Origin: Ganoderma boninense
Taxonomy: Eukaryota; Basidiomycota; Agaricomycetes; Polyporales; Polyporaceae
Reading direction: 5' to 3'
NCBI GenBank assembly: GCA_002900995.3
Contig: PJEW03000016.1
Coordinates: 62,001-126,000 of the forward strand
DNA: 64,000 bases
This document shows, in pieces, positions 10,540 through 21,473 of the stretch (position 1 is the first letter of the stretch; each line of letters starts with the position of its first letter). The position numbers and the translations under genes were made by a program. The notes beneath the pieces are model-generated. The model saw only the letters and a list, made by a program, of their open reading frames with translations. It was not told the DNA's origin and searched no databases.

Positions 10540-12292
10540 AGATGCAATATCTGTGTCCGTCTGTAGCATAATAAGGTGCGCTACTTGTAGCTCTCTCCAC
10601 GTGCGTATCAGCCTTCAACCGACCTTTAACCATTCACAGGGTTTTCTTCGCTCCTCCTTTCTTCGCTCTTGTCCTGCCCCCTTCGATTTATCGTCGTTCA
10701 TGTATCCCTTATGCCACATCCTTTATTCGCTGCTTGTGTCTTATGCATCACCAAGCCTGTCGCCCCCAGTCTGTATATGCACCATCCCCACAATTTCTCG
10801 CCTCGTTGTTCCGGAGTATATGGTGTACGTTTAGTATGTCTGCGCATCAATAGAACGAGATCATGCCTTCGATATTCAGTTAAGCCTCCCATCTGAAGAG
10901 CGTAGTGGCAATTCGAAAATTATGTATGATATCACTAATACCGTCCACACAAGGGGAGCGATGATCGTATGTTTCTAAGCTACAGCAAGGAACCAAAATT
11001 CTTCATGGTATACGCTCATGTAAAGCCACTATGTGGTATTGGTGACGTGCCGTGCTTGAAGGCCGGGGAGCTGGTGCCGAAAATCCATCTAGGACGGGCT
11101 AGTTAGGGACCATTTCGATGCTGAGAGTTGACTGGCCCCCGAACGGGCCCCAGGGTGACGGTCGAGTGCACGCCTTCGATTTGACCATGCGACATATGAA
11201 GTATGAAGCATTGCTGGGTTCAGCGTCAGAATCCCGATTAAGATCAACCAGAGGACACCCATCTGGGTGAAGAGTGTAGTAACTTTGGTTGAAATAGCCT
11301 TGTTTTCCGTTCCTTTCGGAAAGAGGGGTCCTACAATTCCGCTAAGAACTTGGCGGCGGCTTGGCACAGGCAAGTAGCTCCGCGCAGTGAATAAACTGGT
11401 TCGTGCTGTTCTCAACACAAGCTCGGGGTCCTGCAACCACGCTTACGGGTTCGACATAGGAAGTGGCGGCGAGACCAGTTATGGTGCCAGTGGTTTGTAC
11501 GCTTGTGACTGACTCGACTTAAACCCGTCGCACGCGGAACGCAGTCGCGTTGAGCGGAGACGAAATGAGATCTATCGACTCGGATGCTGTCCGATCGCGA
11601 CTCATGGTTGCTGGCGTTTTGGGACATGATTGCAGGATGGTGCGCGCCTAGGTGGCCCACAACCCGCTCACAAAAGCGCGCCGTCGTGCCCGAGGGCCCA
11701 TGGGATTGGCAATCTGGACATCTACGAGCGCCAGACGGATGCAACGTCTTGATACTCGAGCGAGAGCGAGTAGCCTTTGTCCTGGTTTTCCTGATCCATG
11801 CCGAAGTGATCACGGTGGGATAGCTAGAGGGACAGTGCGCAAAGCCGCTCGTCCTTGTGCGAAGACTGTGTGACGGGATGCCCATGTAGCGTTGACGCAT
11901 GCCATAGTCCACGGACGCGGACCGTGGAACGATAGAGGTATGGTGGAAGAACACATCTGAGGACGTTGAGCTCCCAGAGTGATGCCGTTACGACAAGTAC
12001 GCTGAGCGAACGTCGGGCGGCAGGTTGGTGCTAAGTATCACCGCTATCATAAGCTGCGCAAGATGGCAGGCACCACATCGGGAAGCCATTTCATTTTGCA
12101 GTCACATAGACGAGATCGGCTGTCCGGGAAGCTTCAGTCCTCTACCGTGAGACGACATCACAAGCGAACACTGTGGGGGAAGAGCCTGAGCACAGACCCT
12201 GACCAGCTCCATGATGGCAGAATGACAAACCTCGGGGACTTTTGACGCTGTTGAGGAAGACACGTTCGTAGAGAAGAAGAGAAGTACCCTTC
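10540..12292. other. Gene-poor region
   Basis: The first 400 bases are pyrimidine-rich and T-rich and probably hold the 3' UTR of the 586-aa gene. The rest has only short open frames with no recognisable protein blocks; no repeat of note. Confidence 0.35.
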
Positions 12293-14236
12293 TTATTGGA
12301 CCCGCTCGGGTCGGACGAGGGTGGTTGGGTTCTTGAGGACAGTCTTGGTTTTTCCCATCTGCTTGCCGTTGCCCAGCTGTGAGATGTACTCGTTGCAGCA
12401 CAGGACGGCGCAGGACGGCGTTTTCGAACAGATTGACATGGTACTGGCGGTCGAGATCGATTTTGCGGACACTGAGATGTCGAGGGAGAGCATGCTCAAT
12501 GAAACCCGATCTCCGAGCTCAGATTGGAAGTCGACACCATTCAACGCGCCCTCAAAGTTCTTGGTGGGGAAGTCGTTCCCAGCAAGCCGCTGAAGCACAC
12601 TGACTTCGTCAGTCATTCCAGATGAGCGAGCACTGAGAAGCCTGTTCAGAAAAGAGAAGGGCACATCGAGGATGTCTCGCAGGAAGGAGGATACAGACTT
12701 ATCGGACGGCGCCCTGAAAGAGCCGCCATTTGTGTGGGATTGAAATGAGAGTGGCCGCAAACACGATGAACGGGGAGGATGGATGAACCCCAACCCCGAT
12801 CGCTAAGGCTTGCACAAAGTCGGCATCCAGGATCAGACTCGTGACGTCGACTGAGTGCAGCGTAAGACGACGTGTATGTGTTGATGGAAGCGGGCTGAGC
12901 CCGAGTAACCGCCTGTGCGGAATTGAGGAGTATGGACAAGACTCCAGTCAGCGCGTATCCGAAAAGGAATAGCTGCGCTGCTGACTAGAGTCCGGATGTG
13001 GTGGAAATGACAATATTATTGGATCATCACTAGGGGATAAATATTCAGGGAGCCGAACAAGACTGGGTATCATCAATGGGCGTGTGTGGGTGCATGGCGT
13101 GAAAGTTCCGGGTGTAGAGCAGCCTCGAGAACAACCACTTTTGCGCGGTAATAAATCACCTGCAGAGATAGAAATGGGAACCATATCCTCGAGGATGTCC
13201 TTGCGCGGTGTGGGATGAGCGGCGGACCACGATGCTTGAGTTCTGGATCACCTCGGGTGGCGAGTGCCAACTGAGGGTTGGAGGAGCTAGGAAGAGTTCA
13301 TGAGATAAACACGAAAAGCAGAGAGATGACAGACATCCAAACTTACGCTAGCTGTCGGGGTCGTCTATCATACGTCCACACTGCGAAGATCGATCTTGCG
13401 GATGATATCATTGATCTGAGGTACGAGAAAAGGTGTCGGGTTCGCGGAAGCACGAGTGACAGCAGAGTGCTGCGTAATGAAAGTAGGCGAGTCCGGCACT
13501 TACGCTTGGTTGCTGAGGATATGAAGCAAAGCACGACTGGTGGTGAACGCTGGGAAGAACATAGAGTGTGAGCTGATGTGGACGTTCTCCAACGGGGTGC
13601 TCTCCCGCGGGATCCTAGTGGATCATGTAGCGGTGCTCTGGGACTTTCAATAGGCTGGACTCACTATCAGTTCCAAGGAGCACAAGGAGGTCGATAGGAC
13701 GCACGCGTAAAGCTTGGGAGGAAGTAGCTCGCGCCAACGAATTTTGGTACCTCTCATTGAAGAACTTGAGATCGCGAAGAGAGGAGGACGAGTCGATGGA
13801 CTGGCTTTCGAGAATATTCTGCTGAGAGGCAAGGAACTGAGGCACGATACATCGCTGCTGTAACTTGTGAAACGACTTACTTAGTCAACGCGCGGGATAG
13901 GGCCGAGGCAGCAAGCCGAGACGGGAGGAGCTGCGGCGAGTACACGATGACAACGGGGTCGAGGGCAAGAGTTGAACTGCTAGCCCGAGCGAGAGAGATT
14001 AGAAGAGCTGGAAGGGTATGCGAGGCAGGCCCCGTTGAGATGGCATTGAGTGCAGGGAGGTGCAAGGGGAACCACAGGAGGAGAAGGCCGAAGAGCTTGC
14101 GAGGAGGTCCACGGTCGTCAAGGTCCGAAGCCGTCGGACAGCGCCGGAACGGCCGAGACGCGCCGGCATCATTTCTTGATTTCATCCATGTACGTCTCGC
14201 CAGCCGTACACGATCCCAAGGTTGTTCCTCAGTCAC
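12293..14236 (-). CDS. Unresolved multi-exon hypothetical gene
   Basis: Several adjacent minus-strand open segments with plausible GTAAGT/GTGAGT donors suggest one gene or its remains. Segments are 14236-13877 (hydrophobic and leucine-rich, possible membrane stretch FGLLLLWFPLHLPAL), 13845-13615 (helical, SLRDLKFFNERYQNSLAR), about 13615-13500 (HSMFFPAFTTSRALLHILSN), about 13480-13350 and 12793-12293. I could not find a single set of junctions that keeps the frame throughout, so either introns were missed or the gene is damaged. No family recognised. Confidence 0.3.
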
Positions 14237-14581
14237 CGCTGTCTATCTTTCGCTGTGGTCGCGTATATCCATTCCGTATACAAATACTACCGGTGGCAGC
14301 TGTGTCATGTATATAGAGTATCAATAATCAATGATCATGTTGCTGTTCTTGCATACTGTGAAGGTGTGCCAATAACCGACCATTTCTCCCAAACCCTGCT
14401 CCCCAATAACGCGTGCTAATGAACCTATCATGAACTTATTAGCTGGAGACTAAGCGAATTAGACTGACACCCTAATCGCCCGAATTATTGGTAAATATGG
14501 CTGAATAGTATTTGGGGTTTTTCCTGAAAGTTTGTAGGGACTCTCAAATTTATTGACCCCCCGAAGGGAGCCCGTCTGTTT

Positions 14582-17555
14582 TTATGGCGCGAAAGAGGCT
14601 TTAGTGTGCCCGCCTGAGTGCTCCTGGCTCGGGGGACCCCCCGAGGGCAGTGAGGGAGGGGAGGGAGCGTGATGTTTGGCACAACGCGAGGTCCTTTCCC
14701 GCTCCAGCATTTCGAGAAGACGCGGGAGAAGATGTGAGCGAAGCTTGGGAAGGAAATCCTAGCGTGATAGAAGTTCGGTACCTGCGAGCAGCCACGGAGC
14801 AAATGCCAGTGACCGTGCTTACGCGTACTGCAGGATCTCCTTGGTTCCGCGAAAGGAAAACTGGAACGTCGACAGGGGAATTTTCGCTCTGGCCAATGTT
14901 GTACTGTAAATTTGGGCCGAGCATAGGGTCAAGTTTCTTCGCCCTGCGTGCTCGCGCACGTCGAGCTGAGCTAGGCGCGCACGAAGGGGAGAGAGCGTTC
15001 CATATCGTACGAATGGTTCGCTGTCTCCGCTCTACCTTCGTGAGCGCGCGGGCCACGTCCTTGCCACTCGTCCACTGATAGCGAGACTTGGATAATTTGT
15101 GCTCACTTTCGCCCTTGAATGCAGATTCGTTAGTCTCGTCTAAGTCTAAAGACCAGCGCAAGAAATGTCACCAATCGGGTGGAATATGAGTCCGTAGTAC
15201 CCTTTCCCCGAATGGACGAGACGTAGTCTCCGAGCGCGTGTGACTTGAACGTGTTGAGATTCAACGTCTTCAAACGCCGGTTATCTCCCGGGGTGGAAGT
15301 TGATTTCGACGAGGATAATTGGAGAGCCTTGGACTTTTCTTCTCTTCGCTGGCGTTGTTCAGCCTCCCGTCTCAGCTCCCGAGTGACATACGCCGCGCAC
15401 GTTGTGTTTTTGAAATCGCGTAATCGGTGACCAAGGAGCGTAGTCACGTTATCCAAGATATCTGTTGTGTTGTCAGTGTGCATATGCAACCCGCCGAAGC
15501 CATGCCAATATGCCATCGTGAAAAGTAAACGGGTCATTTTGCTGTTGTGCGGTTCAGGTAGCAGCCCCTCGAATAATGGTATGGCGCACTATCGAGACTT
15601 GAGTACAAACATTTCGCTGTACAAGGCAACGTACTTTGAGAAGTTCCCCATACTCATGAGCAGTCATCTTCTTCAACTTGGACCGGTTGGTATAGATACG
15701 ACGTATGATATCTCTCCCGAACGGAGGGGGGGGCCGGCATCTGGCTCAAGTTCGGTAAGCAGTGTCGCCTTTCCGCCCAGTAGCGCTACAAGAGCTCACC
15801 GTCGATCAAATTCGTCCTTCAGCTTCGGATCCGCAGCATCAACGAGCCTCAATATGTGTATCAGCACGCTCTTCCATACGCCTAGTTCGTATTCATGTAA
15901 AAAGTCCACGGTTAAAGTGTCGAAAACGTTGAAACCCAAGGGCCCCAGGGCCTTTGAGAATGCGTTCTGTAAGAGGTTTTAGTGGCATATGAGGAGTCAC
16001 ACAGCGACAGCTCACCGTAGTCGGGACCAATGACTGCTCAAATAACAAACTCTCCACTCCCTTGTGAGTGACCGCTCCATTCTTCTCGTAAATGATACGT
16101 CGAGCAGAGTTTACCTTCGAACGCCGCGAGTCATCATCGATGCGGACCAAGGTGGTCCTCTGTGTTCGGTCTCGTGGCATTCCTAGACAATGCGCGCGTT
16201 CAAGCGGGATCAGGCACCGAGGGCAGGGACAACGACCGAGATTCCGAATCCCAGCAAGCAGTACTCTGCGGGCAGTTATGAATATATCAGAAGGTCATTG
16301 TAGCAATACAAGACACGTACTTTTCCGGATAATCAGCGGAATAACTGAAAATTCTAGGGTAAAAGCGTCGTTCAATGCCATCCGGGCACAAAATAACTAT
16401 GCCATGGTTGTAAGCCTCTAGGAATTCTTCATCAAGTAGAACCTCCCACTGCGCGTGGAAGAACTCTCGATGACAGTGAGTTGCGAACGCGCCGCTGAAT
16501 CCGCCCTTGCCAAATTTCTCCTTGACAAAATCTTTGAAGGCATCGGACAGCTACAGTACACATGATTCCAGTCCGTCAAAGTAAACCCAGGCAAGATGAC
16601 ATGGACAGAACTCACAGATTCGAAATACGCAATGTGCTCGAAGCAGCTATTCGATTGCCTGCTCCTTCGGACCTTTGACTCGTTCCCGAACTCCATATAC
16701 AGGAGATGGAGCTTTGCGTCGCCAAATTCGGGTGAGGTGGGTCCCATCGGAAGAGAACATGAGTGCAACGACGACTCGGTCACGAGCGCAACCCGGTTCT
16801 GGAGGGGATCGTTGGAGGGCATCGTGAACCTCGATGAACGCGGGCGACATGTAGACCTCCCCATGTACTCGCACTGGTTGCTTAGAGGTCGGTTTCCAGT
16901 ACAGTTCAAGGGGTTCGAGATGGAGATGAGGGAAGATTGAAGGATCGGTGACTCTACTGCGTATCACTGAGACGATGTTCCGATGGCATAGCGTGGCTGC
17001 GTTATGTACATGAACGCCCGGTTCCTTCCCCTTGCTGTGTACAGGCACGGAGATCTGAATGTCCGTCTCGTGCCAGTCGTCGGGAAGAAGTGTGTCAATA
17101 TGCCTTCGCGATCTCGGGCGCCAGTATGGCGCAGCATTGTCCCGATAGCGCGCTGGGAGGCGAATATTTTCTCGTCGACGTCGAGAACCATCATCCGCAG
17201 GCAGAGGGCCAGCGGACGTAGCGGATACGAGAGAGGGAGGTGGACTAGCGGGAGCAGTGGGCAAGGAAGGGCCAGTAGGAGGAAGAGTGGGAGCGGGTAA
17301 GGAGGGCGGGGCCACGACTGGCGAGGCTCGCCCCGGATCGAGTTCGGCCGCGGAGTGATCGGGTACAGATGCAAGGTACCTCTTGCGCCGTGCGATGATT
17401 CCGCTGTCCACATCGTCCAAGAGACGTTTTGTTCTTCGCTGGACATCGGCGCAATGTTCCCTATGGTATACCAGAGCTCCACTCGACGTGAGCAGACGAT
17501 CACACCCGTCACAGATGTGATTTCCACGGAGCTCGAATGATACGCCGTCATTCAT
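14582..17555 (-). CDS. Plavaka-type (CACTA-like) transposase, one frameshift, short C-terminus
   Basis: Start ATG 17555. Exons 17555-16616, 16550-16321, 16265-16016, 15966-15800, 15740-15635, 15588-15172, 15113-14823 and 14758-14582 give 858 residues once a single extra base in a GGG run at plus 16730-16732 is discounted. The seven introns (46-65 nt) are all GT...AG. N-terminal C2H2-like finger CDGCDRLLTSSGALVYHREHC starts near residue 15. Then a disordered linker, the conserved VYMSPAFIEVHDALQ and MFSSDGTHLT blocks, FYPRIFSYSADYPEK, a CPCPRC knuckle, HEYELGVWKSVL, FEGLLPEPHN, YWHGFGGLHMHTD, HALGDYVSSIRGKGTTDSYS, and KSRYQWTSGK. This is the fungal Plavaka family, which cuts and pastes DNA elements. 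Relatives continue well past the stop here, so the C-terminus is truncated. Terminal inverted repeats were not located. Confidence 0.92.
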
Positions 17556-18342
17556 CTAGAGTTGACATAGTGAGGGGGTGTCAGCAGTCGATTCGTAGAA
17601 CATTGTATGGTGCTCGCCATGCTGGACACTGCAACATCCTACGGGAGGCGGAAGCGACGAGAGTGGGGGTGACGATTTCCGAGTCTCCGCTGCGGGTGGC
17701 AATGCCCCGACCAGCGCGGCTTCCGAACGGACAACTGCTCGGTCGGAGTCAGTCCCACGAACTTTCGAAGCGAAAATTTGAAGATCACAGCCCCGAGCCG
17801 GACCAATACTTACTGGTACCTGGTCAAGGCAGTGGCTCATCCTGTCAGTGAAATTTGATACAAAAAGGCTCGGTTAACATGATATGCACGGCGACGGAGC
17901 CCGCCAGGTTGTCCAGTCATGACCCTAGCGCAATTACTTAACGGCGTTCGATGCAAGGTGACATAGGCAAATCATTCAATGGAGCGTACAGTAATCACGC
18001 GGAGGAGCTCCCAGAAGTGCCCGACATTCACCGCAGCCTATAGGGACCTTGCTCCTAGCGTCTACAAAAAATGAGCCGATCTACCGGAGGACACTTGGAC
18101 CCCAGGATAGACATCAATCGACTACAAAACACTTGGTGAACAAATTGCGTGCGCGAAAACAATGGAACACACTTACGTGGCCCTGCATGCATTCCAGGAG
18201 GGACGCCACGGGTAGAAAGCAACTACTGTATGGAGATGCGACGTAGCCCGACATGATCGTGTCCACTTGGACGGCATGAGACACGAGGAACTGTCCATTA
18301 AGGACTACTTACAAGTTCATCCACAGGTCGAGCAACCTGCCC
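17556..18342. other. Upstream of Plavaka gene; nothing assigned
   Basis: Immediately 5' of the transposase start; presumably its promoter and the outer end of the element. No terminal inverted repeat or gene was recognised. Confidence 0.3.
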
Positions 18343-18648
18343 TTAAGCCAAATGCATCACGGACAACTGAAACCTGTCACTCAGCGCCGTCAGCCAACTT
18401 GCACTCGGGCCCGACGATGTTGCGGATGAGGACGTTCCGATGTGGTCCGCGACGGAGATGACATTGGATTTTGCGACCTCGACCGCCCTGGCGCCCTTGG
18501 GCTCCGCGACGAATTGGTTGGCCGCTGGAGACTTTTCAGCAAGGAGCGATGAAGGGATTACTATTGGTATGTACAGACCGGCGGTTGAAATAGAGGACAT
18601 ACGATGAGAACCCATGCAAAGTCCTTTGAATGTTGTGATGCCGGCCAT
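18343..18648 (-). CDS. Small hypothetical protein, 87 aa
   Basis: ATG at 18648; exons 18648-18603 and 18560-18343 join in frame across a 42-nt intron (GTATGT donor, ATAG acceptor), ending in TAA. The product is Ala/Ser-rich with alternating Val and charged residues, without a signal peptide or clear membrane helix. No family recognised. The intron is at the short end for this genome, so the model is tentative. Confidence 0.4.
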   Translation of the reverse strand: MAGITTFKGLCMGSHRMSSISTAGLYIPIVIPSSLLAEKSPAANQFVAEPKGARAVEVAKSNVISVADHIGTSSSATSSGPSASWLTALSDRFQLSVMHLA

Positions 18649-19074
18649 CCCGTGCCGACTAGATGGTGGTCTGGGGGGAGTCGACGAGGAGACTCTAGGA
18701 AGAGAATATACTGGAGGTCAGGATGAGTGTAAATTGAGCCATCGTGGCGAGAGAGATTCGTCAGTGGGTTGCCGCCAAGCGCTAAGCGGACACGAAGCAG
18801 ACATCCGCTGACACGCAGCCCGGCGCCTCAAAACCACCAACTTGAACGCCCCAAATGGGTGGCCGGCCATGCAACGCGATCAACACGGACCTTACAGCAG
18901 ACAAGCGCTTAGAGATTCCGAGCATTGGTATCCTATATGCATTTGTTACACAGCTAGTACAGATCATTCACAGAGCCAACTAACAAGAGCCAGACGACGC
19001 GACCACTACAAGTACACATGGCAACTGCGCGGCAATGCAACTCGACATTCACTACCACGCCGTACATCCCATAG

Positions 19075-19512
19075 CTACTTCTCTACGTTGCAGCGCGGAG
19101 GGGATTGGGGGGGAGTGGGGTGCATGCTCTTGTCGCTAATGCCTGGAAAGAGGTATCAGCGCTAGATGCCTTGGGTCCAATTCAGCACTCACATACTATC
19201 CCCAGGGCGGGACGAGTAGGCGACACGAAGGAGCTCGACAGTATCGCGACGGACTTGAAGGTGGTCGCGCTCGATGTTGGTGAGGATGGACGCCATGTCC
19301 GTGAAGCCGCGCTCCAGACGTGAATTGGTGCTCTGTATTTCGCCTATCATTTGGGTGAGGACGACCTTGATGTTGACGAGCTCCTGCACGACGTGGTCGC
19401 TAGGAGGAGCCACTGTGGGATAAGGACCGTGGTAAGCGCCGAACAAACAGCGCAGACGATAGTGAGGCCACGTACTGATGGCGCCTCCGTAGTTGCCGGG
19501 TTGGTTAGACAT
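19075..19512 (-). CDS. Small hypothetical helical protein, 106 aa
   Basis: ATG at 19512; exons 19512-19476, 19412-19197 and 19142-19075 join in frame across 63- and 54-nt introns (GTACGT and GTATGT donors, CAG acceptors). After a short Gly/Asn/Pro-rich start, residues 15-80 form a likely amphipathic helix or coiled coil (VVQELVNIKVVLTQMIGEI, then RLERGFTDMASILTNIERD), followed by a basic Pro-rich tail. No catalytic motif. No family recognised; possibly a dimerising adaptor-like protein, which is inference only. Confidence 0.55.
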
Positions 19513-19579
19513 GTTGAAAGGAGATGAACGATTAGAACGACAATGGGGACGGAGGATGGAAATGGAGGATGAGGACGAA

Positions 19580-19608
19580 GGGCAAGGGCGAGGGCGAGGG
19601 CGAGGGAT
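19580..19608. repeat. GGGCGA hexamer repeat
   Basis: Four to five copies of a GGGCRA hexamer just upstream (in gene orientation) of the 106-aa minus-strand gene, within its putative promoter or 5' UTR. Confidence 0.8.
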
Positions 19609-20361
19609 GACGAGAGGTGAGTGATGAGGCTAGGTTTACACGTTTACCGGTTATATATATGCACTGCTGTGCAAGCTAAACATGAGCAAACAACGGCAAT
19701 GGCCGAGCATCCACAAATGGTGACTTGAAAGTGTTGGCGCGGTATGCACAGACGCTCCAGCAATTTCGATGAATTCGACCAATATCCAGGCTGTTTTGGC
19801 GGGCGTATGGATTCGCCGCGACCCTCTCATAGGTCCTCTAGGTCTAGCTGAGTGGTAAATGACGGCCATGTGAACAGGGTTTTGACAGGGCGTGCACTTT
19901 GGACGGAAAGCAAATAACCATAAAAGTCATAAAAACGCACCGACGCACTCAGGGTTTCATCGTAAGACCTAGGCGAACCTGATGATCCATGGCATTGTCG
20001 ACTGGTGACAAGGTTTCAGGGATATCGGACCCATTCCGCTGTGTCGAGTAACTGATAGATGCATAGAAGAGGGATGATCAGTCCAGAACCCAGTGACTGC
20101 AACCGTGCACGAAGTGCACGTTGTGTTTGAGAACCAACCCTCTACGAAGACATCGTATGTCACCATATCAGGGTCGTAGAACCGCGGAACCCCACACAAG
20201 CTCACCAGCGTGTACGACTTCGTATCTATACACAGCGGGGCGTCGCCTTGAGGCTGAGAAGGCGACATTCCCCATAAACCGGAACCATTCATGGTCCTCG
20301 TCGGTACGGTATCATCATGATCTGATAACAGGCATGATGGTAATTGCTCTGTCAAAGACTA

Positions 20362-20745
20362 CAGCGAAGCCAACGAAGCCAGCGAAGACAGCGAAGCCGG
20401 CTGAGACAGCGAAGACAGCGACCCACCTGAGCACGACTTGGGAGACGGATAGGCCTTGGATGTAGTTTCCCTCCCAAGTTTCGCGGGGATGAAAAGCGCC
20501 TTTCTAAAGACACAGTTCAGGGAGTAATTCTCGGTGGTTCTAACGACTTCTATTCCCGTGCTGTGACGGCGATGCGCGTCCCGATGTCCCCGACGAGCGG
20601 CAGACGTAGACATACTAGAGGAGGTAGAGCGACTTTCGGAGGTCTGAAGCGGTGGCCAGGAGGCGAAGCAAGCGAACGAGGCGGAGGCGAAACAAGCGAA
20701 CGAGGCGGAGGCGAGCGAGCGAACGAGGTGGAGGCGGAGGACGGC
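20362..20745. repeat. Two short degenerate tandem repeats
   Basis: Positions 20362-20418 hold a 9-bp repeat close to AGCGAAGCC, six or so diverged copies. Positions 20659-20745 hold a 24-bp repeat around GCGAACGAGGCGGAGGCGA, three to four diverged copies. Both keep frames open on both strands, which explains the long Ser/Ala/Leu-rich open frames here that I do not regard as genes. Confidence 0.8.
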
Positions 20746-21240
20746 GTCGGGCACGAAGGAGAGGGGCACTGATGCCAACCGTTTCGACGAGCTCGTCCGC
20801 TGACTAATCCAGTTCGTTGCTCCATGCGGAAGGTTATGGCGTGTCGACCTTTCAATGTCATCAAGGCCATCATCAAGGCCCGATGTCTGCCGCATGTCTC
20901 CGAGTCCCTGAGTCTTTTCCCCTGTACCTTTGTGCAGAAGATTCTACCTCTATGCCTCACATTGTCTCCACAGTTACTTCACTCAGTGCTCACAAGATGC
21001 AGACGACTTCACCATGCACTCCCATGGCTGCCTGTAGCACGCTGACCGCGCTTCTGCGCGTCCAACGTACTTCACGCTAAGTGACGAGAAGTCTATGCGT
21101 GGTAGATTTCTAGCAGTCCAGGCCACAGAACGTCCAAACGCGGCGATGCGCGTGAGGGGTCCTGTGGCCAGTTCGCGCCCACGGATCTCGGGAGATCCGC
21201 GCTAGTGGATGCCCGCTCGTCGCTGATACTCACAACATCG
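20746..21240. other. No gene recognised
   Basis: No coding block, RNA gene or intact repeat seen. The last 50 bases resemble the start of the 109-bp repeat unit that follows. Confidence 0.3.
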
Positions 21241-21473
21241 GCGTCCGCTCCGCGCTGGTGGATGCCCGCTCCTTCGATGCCCATTTTGTCGCGTCGACGC
21301 GCCGGCCTTACAATGCGCCAACCTGTCGCACCTCGCACGTACACCATCGGCGTCCGCTCCGCGCTGGTGGATGCCTGCTCCTTCGATGCCCATTTTGTCG
21401 CGTCGACGCGCCGGCCTTACAATGCGCCAACCTGTCGCACCTCGCACATACACCATCGGCGTCCGCTCCGCGC
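21241..21473. repeat. 109-bp tandem repeat, 2.15 copies
   Basis: Unit starts GCGTCCGCTCCGCG at 21241, 21350 and 21459 (period exactly 109 bp). The two full copies differ at only two sites that I can see (C/T in GATGCCC versus GATGCCT, G/A in GCACGTA versus GCACATA). The third copy stops after 15 bases. A diverged partial copy seems to precede 21241. Confidence 0.92.

Noticed and set aside
15722..15745. Second frameshift in the Plavaka gene at the eight-G (eight-C) run
   Set aside because: Moving the intron acceptor to CCAG at 15741 restores the frame and the family match, so no lesion is needed.
16647..17555. Single uninterrupted 302-aa gene ending at 16647
   Set aside because: The last 20 residues are the out-of-frame product of the 1-nt insertion; the homologous reading continues in another frame.
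20359..20895. 178-codon minus-strand frame with LASASFACFA repeats
   Set aside because: The repeat residues are the direct result of short tandem DNA repeats; no other coding evidence.
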